IMG/VR virus record: IMGVR_UViG_3300033816_000075
Coordinates: 1-30,377 of that record
Source: a virus
Length of the DNA stretch: 30,377 bases
Direction: 5' to 3' (one strand)
This document shows positions 14,042-21,730 of the stretch, in pieces; within the stretch, counting starts at the first letter, position 1, and every line of letters begins with the position of its first letter. Under the pieces are notes generated by a model. That model did no database searches. It worked only from the letters and a program-made list of their open reading frames with translations, and was not told the origin of the DNA. Position numbers and translations under genes: made by a program.

Positions 14042-14623
14042 ATGAGAATTATTGAACTCATTATAGACGATGAAGACCCGCAGAGCGGCGTGGATGCGTA
14101 TAGCGTTGTTTATTCGCCCGCTATAGAAGAAAGTTTTTTAGCCCTAAATAAACACGAAGTCGAATTAAAAGAAGTTGACACCGAGAAAAAAATTTTAATG
14201 GGTGCGGCTTTAGTGCCTAATAAGCAAATTTACCGCAGAAACGCAAAGAACGAAGAATACTATATTTACTTTAGTTCGGAAACGATTCGAAAAGCTAGCG
14301 AACTTTTTTTAATGCGCTCTAAACAAAACAACGCCACCTACGAACACGAAAAAAAGTTAACGGGGTTAAGTGTTGTGGAATCGTGGGTAATTGAAGACGA
14401 AGAAAAAGACAAATCTAAACTTTACGGATTCGACCTGCCAAAAGGTACTTGGATGATTTCAGTGAAAGTAAACAACGAAGAAGTTTGGAACGATGTTAAG
14501 GAGGGTAAGGTAAAAGGGTTTTCAATAGAGGGATATTTTGCGGACAAATTTGAAATGAGCGCAGAAGAAGCCGAAGCTACCGAAGTAATAAACGAACTTA
14601 AAAATCTATTAAACATAAAATAA
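14042..14623 (+). CDS. Prohead protease, XkdF-like (peptidase S78_2)
   Basis: The 193-aa protein has the XkdF/S78_2 pattern. N-terminal YSVVYSPAIEESFLAL is followed by KKILMGAALVPNKQIYRR, a TYEHEKK segment with the likely catalytic His, and GLSVVESWVIED with the likely catalytic Ser. WMISVKVNNEEVW and VKGFSIEGYFADKFEM come last. Such enzymes trim scaffold and capsid proteins during head maturation. It opens the head module, downstream of the tape measure and upstream of the scaffold-like and capsid genes. Length is typical of stand-alone versions. Confidence 0.82.
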   Translation: MRIIELIIDDEDPQSGVDAYSVVYSPAIEESFLALNKHEVELKEVDTEKKILMGAALVPNKQIYRRNAKNEEYYIYFSSETIRKASELFLMRSKQNNATYEHEKKLTGLSVVESWVIEDEEKDKSKLYGFDLPKGTWMISVKVNNEEVWNDVKEGKVKGFSIEGYFADKFEMSAEEAEATEVINELKNLLNIK

Positions 14624-14624
14624 A

Positions 14625-15035
14625 ATGAGTAACTTAAACACTATCCTAAACAAATTAGGAAAAATTGAATTAGAAAACCACCAAGTAAGTTTAGCTTTGG
14701 TTGACGATTTAAAAACTATTGTGGCTAAAATAAAATCAGAGGAAGGAGAATCTAATAAAATGAAAAATGATTCTTTAAAGGCTAAAAAAATGTTTGACGA
14801 TGCTATTAATTTGAAAAACGCATTACAAAATAATTACGAAGCAAACAAAGTTAAATATGAAAAACAACGTAAAGAAAGTAACGATTTCTTTAAAAAGATT
14901 TCAGCTCAAGCAAAAGAATTAGGAATATCAATTAATGATTTACCTATTTACAAAGAATATTTAGACGCAAGTAATCTTCTTAATCAATTAGATAAATCAA
15001 ACCAAGATAATTGGAGTTTAATTTCTAAATATTAA
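14625..15035 (+). CDS. Coiled-coil head-module protein, paralogue 1
   Basis: The 136-aa protein is almost wholly helical and charged. It shares blocks with the gene at 15380. KIELENHQVSLALVDDLK matches KVELGKHEVELALVEDVQ there, and AQAKELGISINDLPIYKEY matches MSKELGVQLPNDITKLKGL. The two are therefore diverged copies. The DNA is AT-rich and poor in CpG compared with the protease before it. Position between protease and scaffold suggests an internal head or assembly protein, but no family function is known to me. It starts one base after the protease stop codon. Confidence 0.65.
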   Translation: MSNLNTILNKLGKIELENHQVSLALVDDLKTIVAKIKSEEGESNKMKNDSLKAKKMFDDAINLKNALQNNYEANKVKYEKQRKESNDFFKKISAQAKELGISINDLPIYKEYLDASNLLNQLDKSNQDNWSLISKY

Positions 15036-15169
15036 TGGCTAAACAAGTTGCAACTTCTAACCACGTTCAAAAGCCGAAAGTAAAGCGTCCTAACGTACAC
15101 GCCAAAAGTAAAACGAGCAAACTAAAGAGTTCAAAGAATTACGTTAAACTAAATAAAGGTCAAGGATGA
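15035..15169 (+). CDS. Small basic phage protein, 44 aa
   Basis: ATG 15035 overlaps the previous TAA by one base and the frame ends at TGA 15167-15169. The sequence MAKQVATSNHVQKPKVKRPN is followed by HAKSKTSKLKSSKNYVKLN. I recall almost this same small Lys/Ser-rich protein in many Bacteroidetes phages next to the Cys-rich gene that follows here. Such basic peptides could bind nucleic acid inside the head; that is conjecture. Confidence 0.7.
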   Translation: MAKQVATSNHVQKPKVKRPNVHAKSKTSKLKSSKNYVKLNKGQG

Positions 15170-15342
15170 ATGAAAACGGAAATAAACCAAGGGCAAGCCG
15201 TACAAGTGGTAAAAGAGCCTGCCTATGTAAAGACGGAAAATACAGGCGTAAATGTTGTACAGGCGAACTACAAAACCAAGGTATAGGAGGGGATGTTACA
15301 CCACCACAACCACCCGCGCCAAATTGGAATCCACTACCATAA
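15166..15342 (+). CDS. Small Cys-rich phage protein, 58 aa
   Basis: The start ATG 15166 overlaps the previous stop. The core ACLCKDGKYRRKCCTGEL holds four Cys (residues 19, 21, 30, 31) in a CxC...CC layout, then QGIGGDV and a Pro-rich tail (TPPQPPAPNWNPLP). I recall the CLC-DG-Y---CC-GEL-NQGIG pattern from short Bacteroidetes phage proteins encoded in the head region. The Cys could bind a metal or form disulfides. No function is known to me. A second in-frame ATG does not exist nearby, so the start is reasonably fixed. Confidence 0.7.
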   Translation: MNENGNKPRASRTSGKRACLCKDGKYRRKCCTGELQNQGIGGDVTPPQPPAPNWNPLP

Positions 15343-15379
15343 AAATGCAACAAACAAAAATCAAATAAGTTATTAAGTT

Positions 15380-15748
15380 ATGAAAAACATTTTAGACAAA
15401 ATTAACCGAGCGGACGAAATTCAAGCTAACAAAGTTGAGTTAGGTAAACACGAAGTCGAGTTGGCTTTAGTTGAGGACGTGCAAAATTTATACAATGCTG
15501 CTAACAAATCTTACAAAGCAAACACAGACCAATTAATGTCTTTTGCAAGTAAAATGGAATCTTCATTTCAAAAAACCGCAGATGAATATAAAAAAGCATT
15601 AGATAAATATAGTCAATTAGAAAAAATGTCTAAAGAATTAGGAGTTCAACTTCCTAACGATATAACCAAACTTAAGGGATTAATTGAATTCGGATTAAAA
15701 GATTCATTAGATAGTAAATCAAATGCGGTTAAAATAGCTGCGATTTAG
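15380..15748 (+). CDS. Coiled-coil head-module protein, paralogue 2
   Basis: This 122-aa helical protein is the diverged copy of the gene at 14625, sharing the KxEL-xHxVxLALVxDxx block near residues 18-35 and the SKELGV-L-xDI block near 92-105. Its leader, TTATTAAGTTATGA, is nearly the same as the one before the protease (about 14,033-14,045), suggesting shared regulation or duplication. The pair brackets the two small genes at 15035 and 15166. The second half of the gene is AT-rich. A structural or assembly role in the head is inferred from location only. Confidence 0.65.
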   Translation: MKNILDKINRADEIQANKVELGKHEVELALVEDVQNLYNAANKSYKANTDQLMSFASKMESSFQKTADEYKKALDKYSQLEKMSKELGVQLPNDITKLKGLIEFGLKDSLDSKSNAVKIAAI

Positions 15749-15775
15749 AAAATTTTAATAAATAAATAAACACAA

Positions 15776-16375
15776 ATGAAAAATAGCACACTTTTACAAC
15801 ACATTAAAAGCCTTCTTAGCAAAGAAATTAAGTTAGAGCAAATGCTTATGGGCGACGGAGTAACCAAAATCGAAGCGGATTCATTCGAAGCAGGTAAAGA
15901 AGTTTTTGTCGTAACGGAAGACGAACAAAAGATAGCCGTTCCCGTTGGAGAATACGAATTAGAAGACGGACGTATTTTAGTAATCGTTGAAGAAGGTATT
16001 ATTTCCGAGGTTAAAGAAAAAGAGGAAGAAGTAGAGGAAGTAGAAGAAGAAACCAAAGAGGAAGTAACCGAGCCTATGCCCGAAGAAGAAATGAGCGCTC
16101 CTGTATCTACTCCTAAAAAAACTATCGAATCAATCGTTAAAGAAACGTTCTTTAGCGAAATGGAAAAACTTAAAGAAGAAAACGAATTGTTAAAAGCTGA
16201 ATTGGCAAAGTTATCCAAAGTTAACGAGACCGCAACCGAAGCGACCGAACTTAGCGAAACACCCGAGCCTATCGCGTTTAACCCTGAAAATGAAGCTAAA
16301 GCGGACTTCGTTAAGATAGGCGCTAAAGCACCACGCGGGATTATGGATTCCGTACTAAACAAAATGTATAAATAA
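15776..16375 (+). CDS. Putative scaffold protein
   Basis: The 199-aa, very acidic protein has three parts. Residues 20-75 form a beta domain (KIEADSFEAGKEVFVV, then EDGRILVIVEEGIISEV). A Glu/Val-rich low-complexity stretch follows (about 78-110). A coiled coil at about 125-160 (MEKLKEENELLKAELAKL) precedes a C-terminal tail ending APRGIMDSVLNKMYK. A beta domain, acidic linker and coiled coil directly before the major capsid gene are typical of scaffold proteins in this phage group. The upstream protease would cleave it. Confidence 0.72.
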   Translation: MKNSTLLQHIKSLLSKEIKLEQMLMGDGVTKIEADSFEAGKEVFVVTEDEQKIAVPVGEYELEDGRILVIVEEGIISEVKEKEEEVEEVEEETKEEVTEPMPEEEMSAPVSTPKKTIESIVKETFFSEMEKLKEENELLKAELAKLSKVNETATEATELSETPEPIAFNPENEAKADFVKIGAKAPRGIMDSVLNKMYK

Positions 16376-16391
16376 CTAAAAATTAGAAAAA

Positions 16392-17333
16392 ATGCCAAAT
16401 CCAAACATTACAACAACGTACGCAGGTCAGTGGGCAGGTAAGTACGTTTCTGCGGCTCTTTTGAGCGCACCAACTATCGAAGGCGGAGGGGTAACCGTTA
16501 TGCCGAACGTAAAATTCAAAAGCGTTATCCAACGTTTAGAAACAACTAACTTTTTGCAAGACGCAACTTGCGACTTTAACCCTGCAGGTCAAGTTAACTT
16601 AACCGAGCGTGTGTTAGAAGTTAAAGACCTTCAAGTAAACATGACACTTTGTAAAAAAGAGTTTCATTCTACTTGGCAATCTATCGAAATGGGTTATTCT
16701 TCTTTTGACACTTTGCCTAAATCTTTCGCTGATTACCTTATAGCTTACGCTGCTGAAAAAGTAGCTGCCGCTAACGAAATTTCTATTTGGCAAGGTTCTG
16801 CATCAACTTCGGGTCAATTTGACGGGTTGTACGCCACCGCATTGGTAGACCCTTTATTGCCTGCGGGTCAATTAGTACCTTCTTCTCCAATTACTCCTTT
16901 GAACGTAGTAGGTGAATTACAAGCTATTGTAGACGCTATTCCTGCTTCTTTGTACGGAAAGCCTGATTTGAAAATTTACCTTTCTCAAAACTTCGTAAAA
17001 GCGTATATTTCTGCTTTGGGTGGTTTTGGTGCTGCGGGTTCAGGTTCCCTTGCTAACGCGGGTATCAATGCTCAAGGTACTATGTGGTACACTAACGGAA
17101 ACCTTAGCTTTAATGGTATTCCAATCTTTATGGCTAACGGACTTGCGAATAATACCGCTATGGCTACAACTACTTCTAACCTTTACTTTGGATGTTCTTT
17201 GTTGAGCGACACTCAAGAAGTTAGAGTAATTGACACTTCAGCTACTTTGGGCGATGATAACGTACGTGTTATCATGCGATATGCAGCGGGAGCGCAATAC
17301 GGAGTTATCGAAGATATCGTAGTTTACGGATAA
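16392..17333 (+). CDS. Major capsid protein
   Basis: This 313-aa protein starts right after the scaffold-like gene and ends just before a strong terminator. Its composition is that of a capsid protein: Ala/Gly/Ser/Thr-rich and few Lys clusters, with ERVLEVKDLQVNMTLCKKEF, then YLIAYAAEKVAAANEISIWQ as a long spine-type helix. VRVIDTSATLGDDNVRVIMR and QYGVIEDIVVYG lie at the end. An HK97-like fold is expected but cannot be confirmed by eye. Codon use shifts towards C- and T-ending codons compared with neighbours, as seen for very highly expressed genes. Gene position makes the call strong. Confidence 0.85.
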   Translation: MPNPNITTTYAGQWAGKYVSAALLSAPTIEGGGVTVMPNVKFKSVIQRLETTNFLQDATCDFNPAGQVNLTERVLEVKDLQVNMTLCKKEFHSTWQSIEMGYSSFDTLPKSFADYLIAYAAEKVAAANEISIWQGSASTSGQFDGLYATALVDPLLPAGQLVPSSPITPLNVVGELQAIVDAIPASLYGKPDLKIYLSQNFVKAYISALGGFGAAGSGSLANAGINAQGTMWYTNGNLSFNGIPIFMANGLANNTAMATTTSNLYFGCSLLSDTQEVRVIDTSATLGDDNVRVIMRYAAGAQYGVIEDIVVYG

Positions 17334-17355
17334 TCCACATAACTAAAATATAACG

Positions 17356-17388
17356 GGGTGGTGGATAAAACTGCCACCCTTTTTTTTT
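17356..17388 (+). terminator. Intrinsic terminator after capsid gene
   Basis: GGGTGG (17356-17361) pairs with CCACCC (17374-17379) over a 12-nt loop, followed by nine T (17380-17388). It lies 22 bases after the capsid stop codon and would raise capsid transcript ends relative to downstream genes. Confidence 0.8.
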
Positions 17389-17409
17389 AACAAATAAAAA
17401 ATTTAAATT

Positions 17410-17970
17410 ATGAGCTGCGACATTAGCCACGGAAGAATTGAGCCTTGTAAAGATGCGGTAGGGGGATTGAAAAACCTTTATATTCTTAATTACGGGCTTT
17501 ACGACGAAACCGATATTACCTACGATACTACGGCAGGTTATGAAGACCAAATTACGGCAATTACTTTGCCTGCTTTGTCTTCTATTTACAAGTTCGAACT
17601 GAAAGGAACTAACTCCTTCGAGCAAACAATTACAAGTTCACGCGAAAACGGAACTACTTTCTTCGAGCAAGTGTTAACCGTTATGCTTAAAAAGCAAGAC
17701 GCGATTACGCACAAACAAATTAAATTGCTTTCTTACGGACGTCCTAACATTATCGTTGAAAACAACAACGGGCAATACTTTATTGCAGGACTTTTGAGAG
17801 GAATGGACGTAACCGCGGGTACTATTTCCAACGGAACTGCGTTAGGTGACATGAACGGGTACTCTTTGACTTTCACAGGTCAAGAGGCAACCCCTGCGAA
17901 TTTCCTAGATGCGGCAACCGAAGCGCAATTAGTAACTTTGCTTAACAACCCTACGGTAGTTAATTCATAA
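17410..17970 (+). CDS. Major tail (tube) protein
   Basis: The 186-aa protein starts MSCDISHGRIEPCKDAVGGL. I recall this opening from tail tube proteins of Bacteroidetes phages. The body is a beta-rich mix (YKFELKGTNSFEQTIT, then TFFEQVLTVMLKK, NIIVENNNGQYFIAGL, GYSLTFTGQE) typical of the tube fold. It is bracketed by terminators, which fits a protein needed in many copies. It lies just after the capsid gene rather than next to tape measure, an unusual position. Confidence 0.75.
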   Translation: MSCDISHGRIEPCKDAVGGLKNLYILNYGLYDETDITYDTTAGYEDQITAITLPALSSIYKFELKGTNSFEQTITSSRENGTTFFEQVLTVMLKKQDAITHKQIKLLSYGRPNIIVENNNGQYFIAGLLRGMDVTAGTISNGTALGDMNGYSLTFTGQEATPANFLDAATEAQLVTLLNNPTVVNS

Positions 17971-17991
17971 GATGTTCTAAAAAGGTAAAGA

Positions 17992-18014
17992 GGGGGTTAA
18001 TAGCCCCCTTTTTT
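17992..18014 (+). terminator. Intrinsic terminator after tail tube gene
   Basis: GGGGG (17992-17996) pairs with CCCCC (18004-18008) over a 7-nt loop, followed by six T (18009-18014). It lies 22 bases beyond the tail tube stop codon. Confidence 0.75.
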
Positions 18015-18049
18015 ATTGCACAAAAAACACGTTAAAGAGTTATATTAAT

Positions 18050-18382
18050 ATGATAGTAGTTCAACAAACTAACGTAACTCAAACGTTTAACTTTATTCTT
18101 AGGTTCGGAAGTGGTGTAACGCTCGAATTAACGGACGAAAACACGAACGATACCGTACCCGTTGCGGGGTTATTTACTACAGGCGATTATGTCCATTCCT
18201 TTAGTGGTGTTTTACCAACTTTGGAGAATCATTTTTATTGGGCGGTAATTAAAGACGGAGGAGGAAACCTACTATTAAAAGAACGAATGTTTTGTACTAA
18301 CCAACCGATTGACACGTTTTCGGTTAACGACGGGGAATACATTTCGAATACAACAACTAACGACTTTATAATGTATGAATAA
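18050..18382 (+). CDS. Small beta-rich structural protein, 110 aa
   Basis: The protein consists of alternating strands (VTQTFNFILRFG, VTLELTDENTND, HFYWAVIKDGGGNLLLKERM, ISNTTTNDFIMYE). I recall the pattern of FY--V-KD-G-L--KE-MFCTNQ and a SVN-GEY-SNTT ending from flavobacterial phages, near portal genes. It overlaps the portal gene by 8 bases, which suggests coupled translation and a connector or decoration role. No enzymatic motif is visible. The function is inferred from place and fold. Confidence 0.6.
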   Translation: MIVVQQTNVTQTFNFILRFGSGVTLELTDENTNDTVPVAGLFTTGDYVHSFSGVLPTLENHFYWAVIKDGGGNLLLKERMFCTNQPIDTFSVNDGEYISNTTTNDFIMYE

Positions 18383-20174
18383 CGTTCACGTTTTACAATT
18401 AGCAGAATACCAACAACCGACTATCCAAGAATCTAAACGCGATGCATGGGTAGAATTTGGGGAAGATAACAATTACTTTAATTACCTAATTGATAGGTAC
18501 ACGAAATCCACCACAAATAGCGCGATAATAAACAACGTAAGCCGTTTAATTTACGGCAAAGGTTTAAGCGCCTTAGATGCTTCGCGTAAGCCTAACGAGT
18601 ACGCTCAAATGATGACCTTGTTTAGTGCGGAATGCTTGCGTAAAATGGTATTCGACCGCAAGTTATTCGGGCAGTTTGCAATGCAAGTTCATTACAACGA
18701 AAAGCACGATAAAGTATTAAAGGTTTACCACATTCCCGTTAACTTATTACGTGCGGAAAAATGTAACGAAAAAGGCGAAATTACGGGTTATTACTATTCC
18801 GATAATTGGGAAGATGTACGCAAGTTCCCTCCTACGCGAATTCCCGCGTTTGGACATTCTAAAGATAAGGTAGAAATAATGTTCGTTAAGCCTTACGGGG
18901 TTGGGATGAAATACTATGCCTACTGCGACTACCAAGGGGCAGTTCCCTATTGCGTTCTTGAAGAGGAAATAAGCGACTATCTAATTAACGAAGTTCAAAA
19001 CGGGTTTTCAGGCACGAAGGTAGTAAACTTTAACAACGGAATTCCAAGCGAAGAACAACAGGATTTAATTAGCCAAAAGGTTTTATCTAAACTTACAGGC
19101 TCAAAAGGGCAAAAAGTTATTGTAGCGTTTAACCAAAACCAAGAATCTAAAACAACGGTGGACGATATTCCATTAAACGACGCGCCCGACCATTACACCT
19201 ATTTAAGCGAGGAATGTTTACGCAAAATAATGTTAGGGCATAACGTTACAAGCCCGTTACTTTTTGGTATTGCTTCGGCTAACGGGTTTAGTTCAAATGC
19301 AGACGAACTGCAAAACTCTTTTATTCTATTTAATAATATGGTTATTAAGCCATTTCAAGACGAAATAATAGAGGCTTTCGACCGAATCTTAGCGTTTAAC
19401 GGAATAGCCTTAAAATTATTCTTTAGAACGCTAAAACCTTTAGAATTTACCGACCTTGAAAACGCAACTACGGAAGAACAAGTAACCGAGGAAACGGGAG
19501 CGGATGCAACCGAACTTAAAGCACAAAGCACGGAAGAACAAATAGCGTTAGCCTTGCAGGAATTCGGGGAAGAACCGCAAGCGGATTGGTTACTAATAGA
19601 CGAAGCGCCCGTAGATTACGAAACGGACGAAAAAGAAAACAAAGCCTTAAAAGGTGAAAAAAGTTTATTTTCTAAGTTAGTAGAATTAGTAAACACAGGC
19701 GTAGCATTTCCCAACGCAAAGTCCGAACAAGACGAAGTAATAGACGGGGTAAAGTTTATTACTCGTTATGTGTACGAAGGCGAAGACGGCGGTAAAAGCG
19801 GTAAAACACGCCCGTTTTGTAGGTTAATGAAATCTGCTAAAAAGATTTACCGCAAAGAAGACATTCAACGTATGAGCAAAAGTATAGTAAACGGATTCTA
19901 CGTTAATGCGGAAGGCGAACAAATAGGCTTTGGTCCAAAAGGAAATTTAACGTACGATATTTGGTTGTATAAAGGCGGCCCGAATTGCCACCACCGTTGG
20001 AATAAACAAGTTTACGCGCAGTTCGATAGTAAGTTTGGAATTGACGTAAATAGTCCAAACGCAAAAAGAATTGCCGTTAAAAAAGCGGAAAAATTCGGAT
20101 ACAAAATTAAAAATAACGCATTGGTTTCGACACGTCCAATAGATATGCCGAACCGAGGTTTTTTACCTAAATAG
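18375..20174 (+). CDS. Portal protein with MuF-like C-terminal region
   Basis: Residues 1-360 read as a portal: SAIINNVSRLIYGKGL, then FGQFAMQVHYNEKHDKV, the helical stem-type region (EEISDYLINEVQNGF) and SPLLFGIASANGFSSNADEL. After an acidic, Glu/Thr-rich linker (about 361-420) comes a separate region, about 450-599, with KTRPFCRLMKSAKKIYRKED (Cys482), GFGP, YDIWLYKGG and CHHRW (538-542). That layout resembles the C-terminal part of Mu gpF/SPP1 gp7 minor head proteins, which have a late Cys/His cluster. So portal and minor head protein appear fused, at 599 aa. The zinc-like residues are visible; metal binding is inferred. Confidence 0.8.
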   Translation: MNNVHVLQLAEYQQPTIQESKRDAWVEFGEDNNYFNYLIDRYTKSTTNSAIINNVSRLIYGKGLSALDASRKPNEYAQMMTLFSAECLRKMVFDRKLFGQFAMQVHYNEKHDKVLKVYHIPVNLLRAEKCNEKGEITGYYYSDNWEDVRKFPPTRIPAFGHSKDKVEIMFVKPYGVGMKYYAYCDYQGAVPYCVLEEEISDYLINEVQNGFSGTKVVNFNNGIPSEEQQDLISQKVLSKLTGSKGQKVIVAFNQNQESKTTVDDIPLNDAPDHYTYLSEECLRKIMLGHNVTSPLLFGIASANGFSSNADELQNSFILFNNMVIKPFQDEIIEAFDRILAFNGIALKLFFRTLKPLEFTDLENATTEEQVTEETGADATELKAQSTEEQIALALQEFGEEPQADWLLIDEAPVDYETDEKENKALKGEKSLFSKLVELVNTGVAFPNAKSEQDEVIDGVKFITRYVYEGEDGGKSGKTRPFCRLMKSAKKIYRKEDIQRMSKSIVNGFYVNAEGEQIGFGPKGNLTYDIWLYKGGPNCHHRWNKQVYAQFDSKFGIDVNSPNAKRIAVKKAEKFGYKIKNNALVSTRPIDMPNRGFLPK

Positions 20175-20176
20175 AA

Positions 20177-20677
20177 ATGGCAGAAGCATTACTAATTACA
20201 AGAGACGATTTGGTGCGATTTACCGCACTAAACGGCAACATAGATACCGATACCTTTATTCAATGGATTAAAGTTGCGCAGGACATCCACATTCAGCAGT
20301 ACACGGGAACGCAACTACTTGAGAAAATTAAAGCGGATATAGTAGCGGGAACTTTGGCTAACCCTTATTTAGATTTAGTCGAAACCTACTTAAAGCCTAT
20401 GCTTATTCATTGGGCGATGGTTGAATATTTGCCGTTTATGGCTTATACAATGGCGAACAAAGGTATCTTTAAGCATAGTTCGGAGAACGCTTCAAACGTA
20501 GATAAAAACGAGGTGGATTTTCTTATAGACAAACAAAGGTATTTAGCGCAAAATTACACCGAGCGGTTTGTTCAATTTATGATTTTTTCGGGTAACACTT
20601 TCCCCGAATACTACACTAACACGAACAACGATATTTATCCAAACACGGATTCAAACTATACAGGTTGGGTTATATGA
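20177..20677 (+). CDS. Head-tail connector-like protein (DUF6712-like)
   Basis: This 166-aa, mainly helical protein opens with ALLITRDDLVRFTALNGNID, then FIQWIKVAQDIHIQQYTGTQ and YLKPMLIHWAMVEYLPFM. The pattern of a short adaptor with four to five helices resembles gp6-type connectors, and I associate it with DUF6712 from Bacteroidetes phages. It starts 2 bases after the portal stop, the usual place for an adaptor that docks below the portal ring. The C-terminal end is Asn/Tyr-rich and probably flexible. Confidence 0.65.
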   Translation: MAEALLITRDDLVRFTALNGNIDTDTFIQWIKVAQDIHIQQYTGTQLLEKIKADIVAGTLANPYLDLVETYLKPMLIHWAMVEYLPFMAYTMANKGIFKHSSENASNVDKNEVDFLIDKQRYLAQNYTERFVQFMIFSGNTFPEYYTNTNNDIYPNTDSNYTGWVI

Positions 20678-20784
20678 AAAAGCAATACGAGCCAAAGAAA
20701 AGCAATATAATTAAGTTACAAAAACTTGTTAAAAAACTAACGAATGGAGAAAAAAATAAGCCAATTAACGGCAAAGGGCGCTAA
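20674..20784 (+). CDS. Small basic protein, 36 aa
   Basis: The frame starts at an ATGA overlap (20674-20677) with the connector gene and stops at TAA 20782-20784, overlapping the next gene by 41 bases. The peptide is very basic: MKKQYEPKKSNIIKLQKLVK followed by KLTNGEKNKP. The overlap junction supports it as coupled coding, but it is short and unrecognised, and the 66-base gap could instead be a leader for the next gene. Confidence 0.45.
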   Translation: MKKQYEPKKSNIIKLQKLVKKLTNGEKNKPINGKGR

Positions 20785-21352
20785 CTTAGCTTCTACCGAT
20801 TTATTAGAAATTTCCGAAGTTACTGCGGATGGTTACGCGAGTAAATACGTAACGGGAGCGGAAATAATAGGAGCTATTCCTATTACTGAAACAAACCCTA
20901 GCACGATTGGAACGGCTAACGGAACGGCAATTACAGGAACAACCATACAAATAAGCGCGTCCGTTTTAATTCCTGCGGGAACGTTAGTAGCAAATAATAC
21001 TATTTATATTAAAGCATTCATAAACAAAACGGCGGGTACGGGGGTTACTACCCCACGTTACTACGTTAACACGGCTAACACTTTAACGGGCGCAACGTTA
21101 CTTGGAGCGGGCGGTGGAATGTCAACAAGTGTTTATTTTCAACGATTCGAAAGAAACATTTTCTTCGATGGAACGAACTTGAATTCGTTTTTGGCGGGTA
21201 CAAGTGCGGCAAATGATTATACTTTGAGTGGAATAACTTTGACCGCTTTTAATCCATTGGTAGATAATTATTTGATTTTTGCAATAAGCAACGGAACAAC
21301 AACACCCGACAACGGAAACTTTAAACGCGTAATAGTTCAAAAATATGATTAA
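20744..21352 (+). CDS. Putative tail fibre or receptor-binding protein
   Basis: Residues 2-45 carry EKKISQLTAKGANLASTDLL and a following ISEV-ADGYASKYVTGAEI. I recall this attachment module from the N-terminus of short fibre and appendage proteins of flavobacterial phages. The rest is Thr/Asn/Gly-rich and beta-stranded (GTANGTAITGTTIQISASV, YYVNTANTLTGATLLG), which suits a trimeric shaft or head. At 202 aa it is short for a fibre, so it may be an adaptor or decoration. It lies last in the structural module, directly before the lysis genes. Confidence 0.6.
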   Translation: MEKKISQLTAKGANLASTDLLEISEVTADGYASKYVTGAEIIGAIPITETNPSTIGTANGTAITGTTIQISASVLIPAGTLVANNTIYIKAFINKTAGTGVTTPRYYVNTANTLTGATLLGAGGGMSTSVYFQRFERNIFFDGTNLNSFLAGTSAANDYTLSGITLTAFNPLVDNYLIFAISNGTTTPDNGNFKRVIVQKYD

Positions 21353-21545
21353 CATAACCAAAATTCAAAGCGGGTTTGTAATGCACGAAACCGAGTATTT
21401 ACTAGAAGGTGAAGCCGAAGTATTAGATACTACGCAGGCGCATTTTCCTACCGATAGAGGAACTATTTTACTAGATACTTCCGTAACCATTGACGAACAA
21501 GAATTTAGCACGATTCAATTATTTATTGATTACCTATACAAATGA
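21345..21545 (+). CDS. Small hypothetical protein, 66 aa
   Basis: This acidic small protein sits between the fibre-like gene (8-base overlap) and the lysis genes (4-base overlap). It reads as several short strands and turns: TKIQSGFVMHETEYLLEGEA, then DRGTILLDTSVTIDEQEF and a terminal helix. No family recognised. It may be a partner of the fibre-like protein, judged only from coupling. Confidence 0.6.
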   Translation: MINITKIQSGFVMHETEYLLEGEAEVLDTTQAHFPTDRGTILLDTSVTIDEQEFSTIQLFIDYLYK

Positions 21546-21730
21546 ATTATAAAGGGGTAGCGGGAATGTATTTTGTTTTGGCTTATGCGGGTTGTTTTGT
21601 TGCTTTATTAGAAGGGGAACAAAGCTACGTACGTATTTTGGCAGCCGCATACATTTGCCTACTTACTTTTCAATTATTACAATCTTATGAAAGCAACCGC
21701 GACGATTTTACTAACGACGATTCAAACTAA
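21542..21730 (+). CDS. Small membrane protein in lysis cassette, 62 aa
   Basis: It has two predicted membrane segments, about residues 5-22 (GVAGMYFVLAYAGCFVAL) and 29-47 (VRILAAAYICLLTFQLL), joined by a short charged loop, and an acidic soluble tail. The layout suits a class II holin, antiholin or holin partner. It lies directly before a larger holin, sharing 44 bases with it. A hydrophobic pair before an amidase is typical of lysis modules, but the division of labour between the two cannot be read from sequence. Confidence 0.6.
   Translation: MNYKGVAGMYFVLAYAGCFVALLEGEQSYVRILAAAYICLLTFQLLQSYESNRDDFTNDDSN

Noticed and set aside
15745-16404. Long minus-strand open frame opposite the scaffold-like gene, and other minus-strand frames
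   Set aside because: It is Ser/Ile-rich with long Ser runs produced by the Glu-rich codons of the + strand gene, has no start signal, and all secure genes are on the + strand. Similar frames opposite 11248-11601, 12199-12582 and 27230-27676 are dismissed for the same reason.
17020-17205. Small + strand frame inside the capsid gene
   Set aside because: Leu/Val-rich out-of-frame shadow of the capsid gene with no leader or coupling to neighbours.
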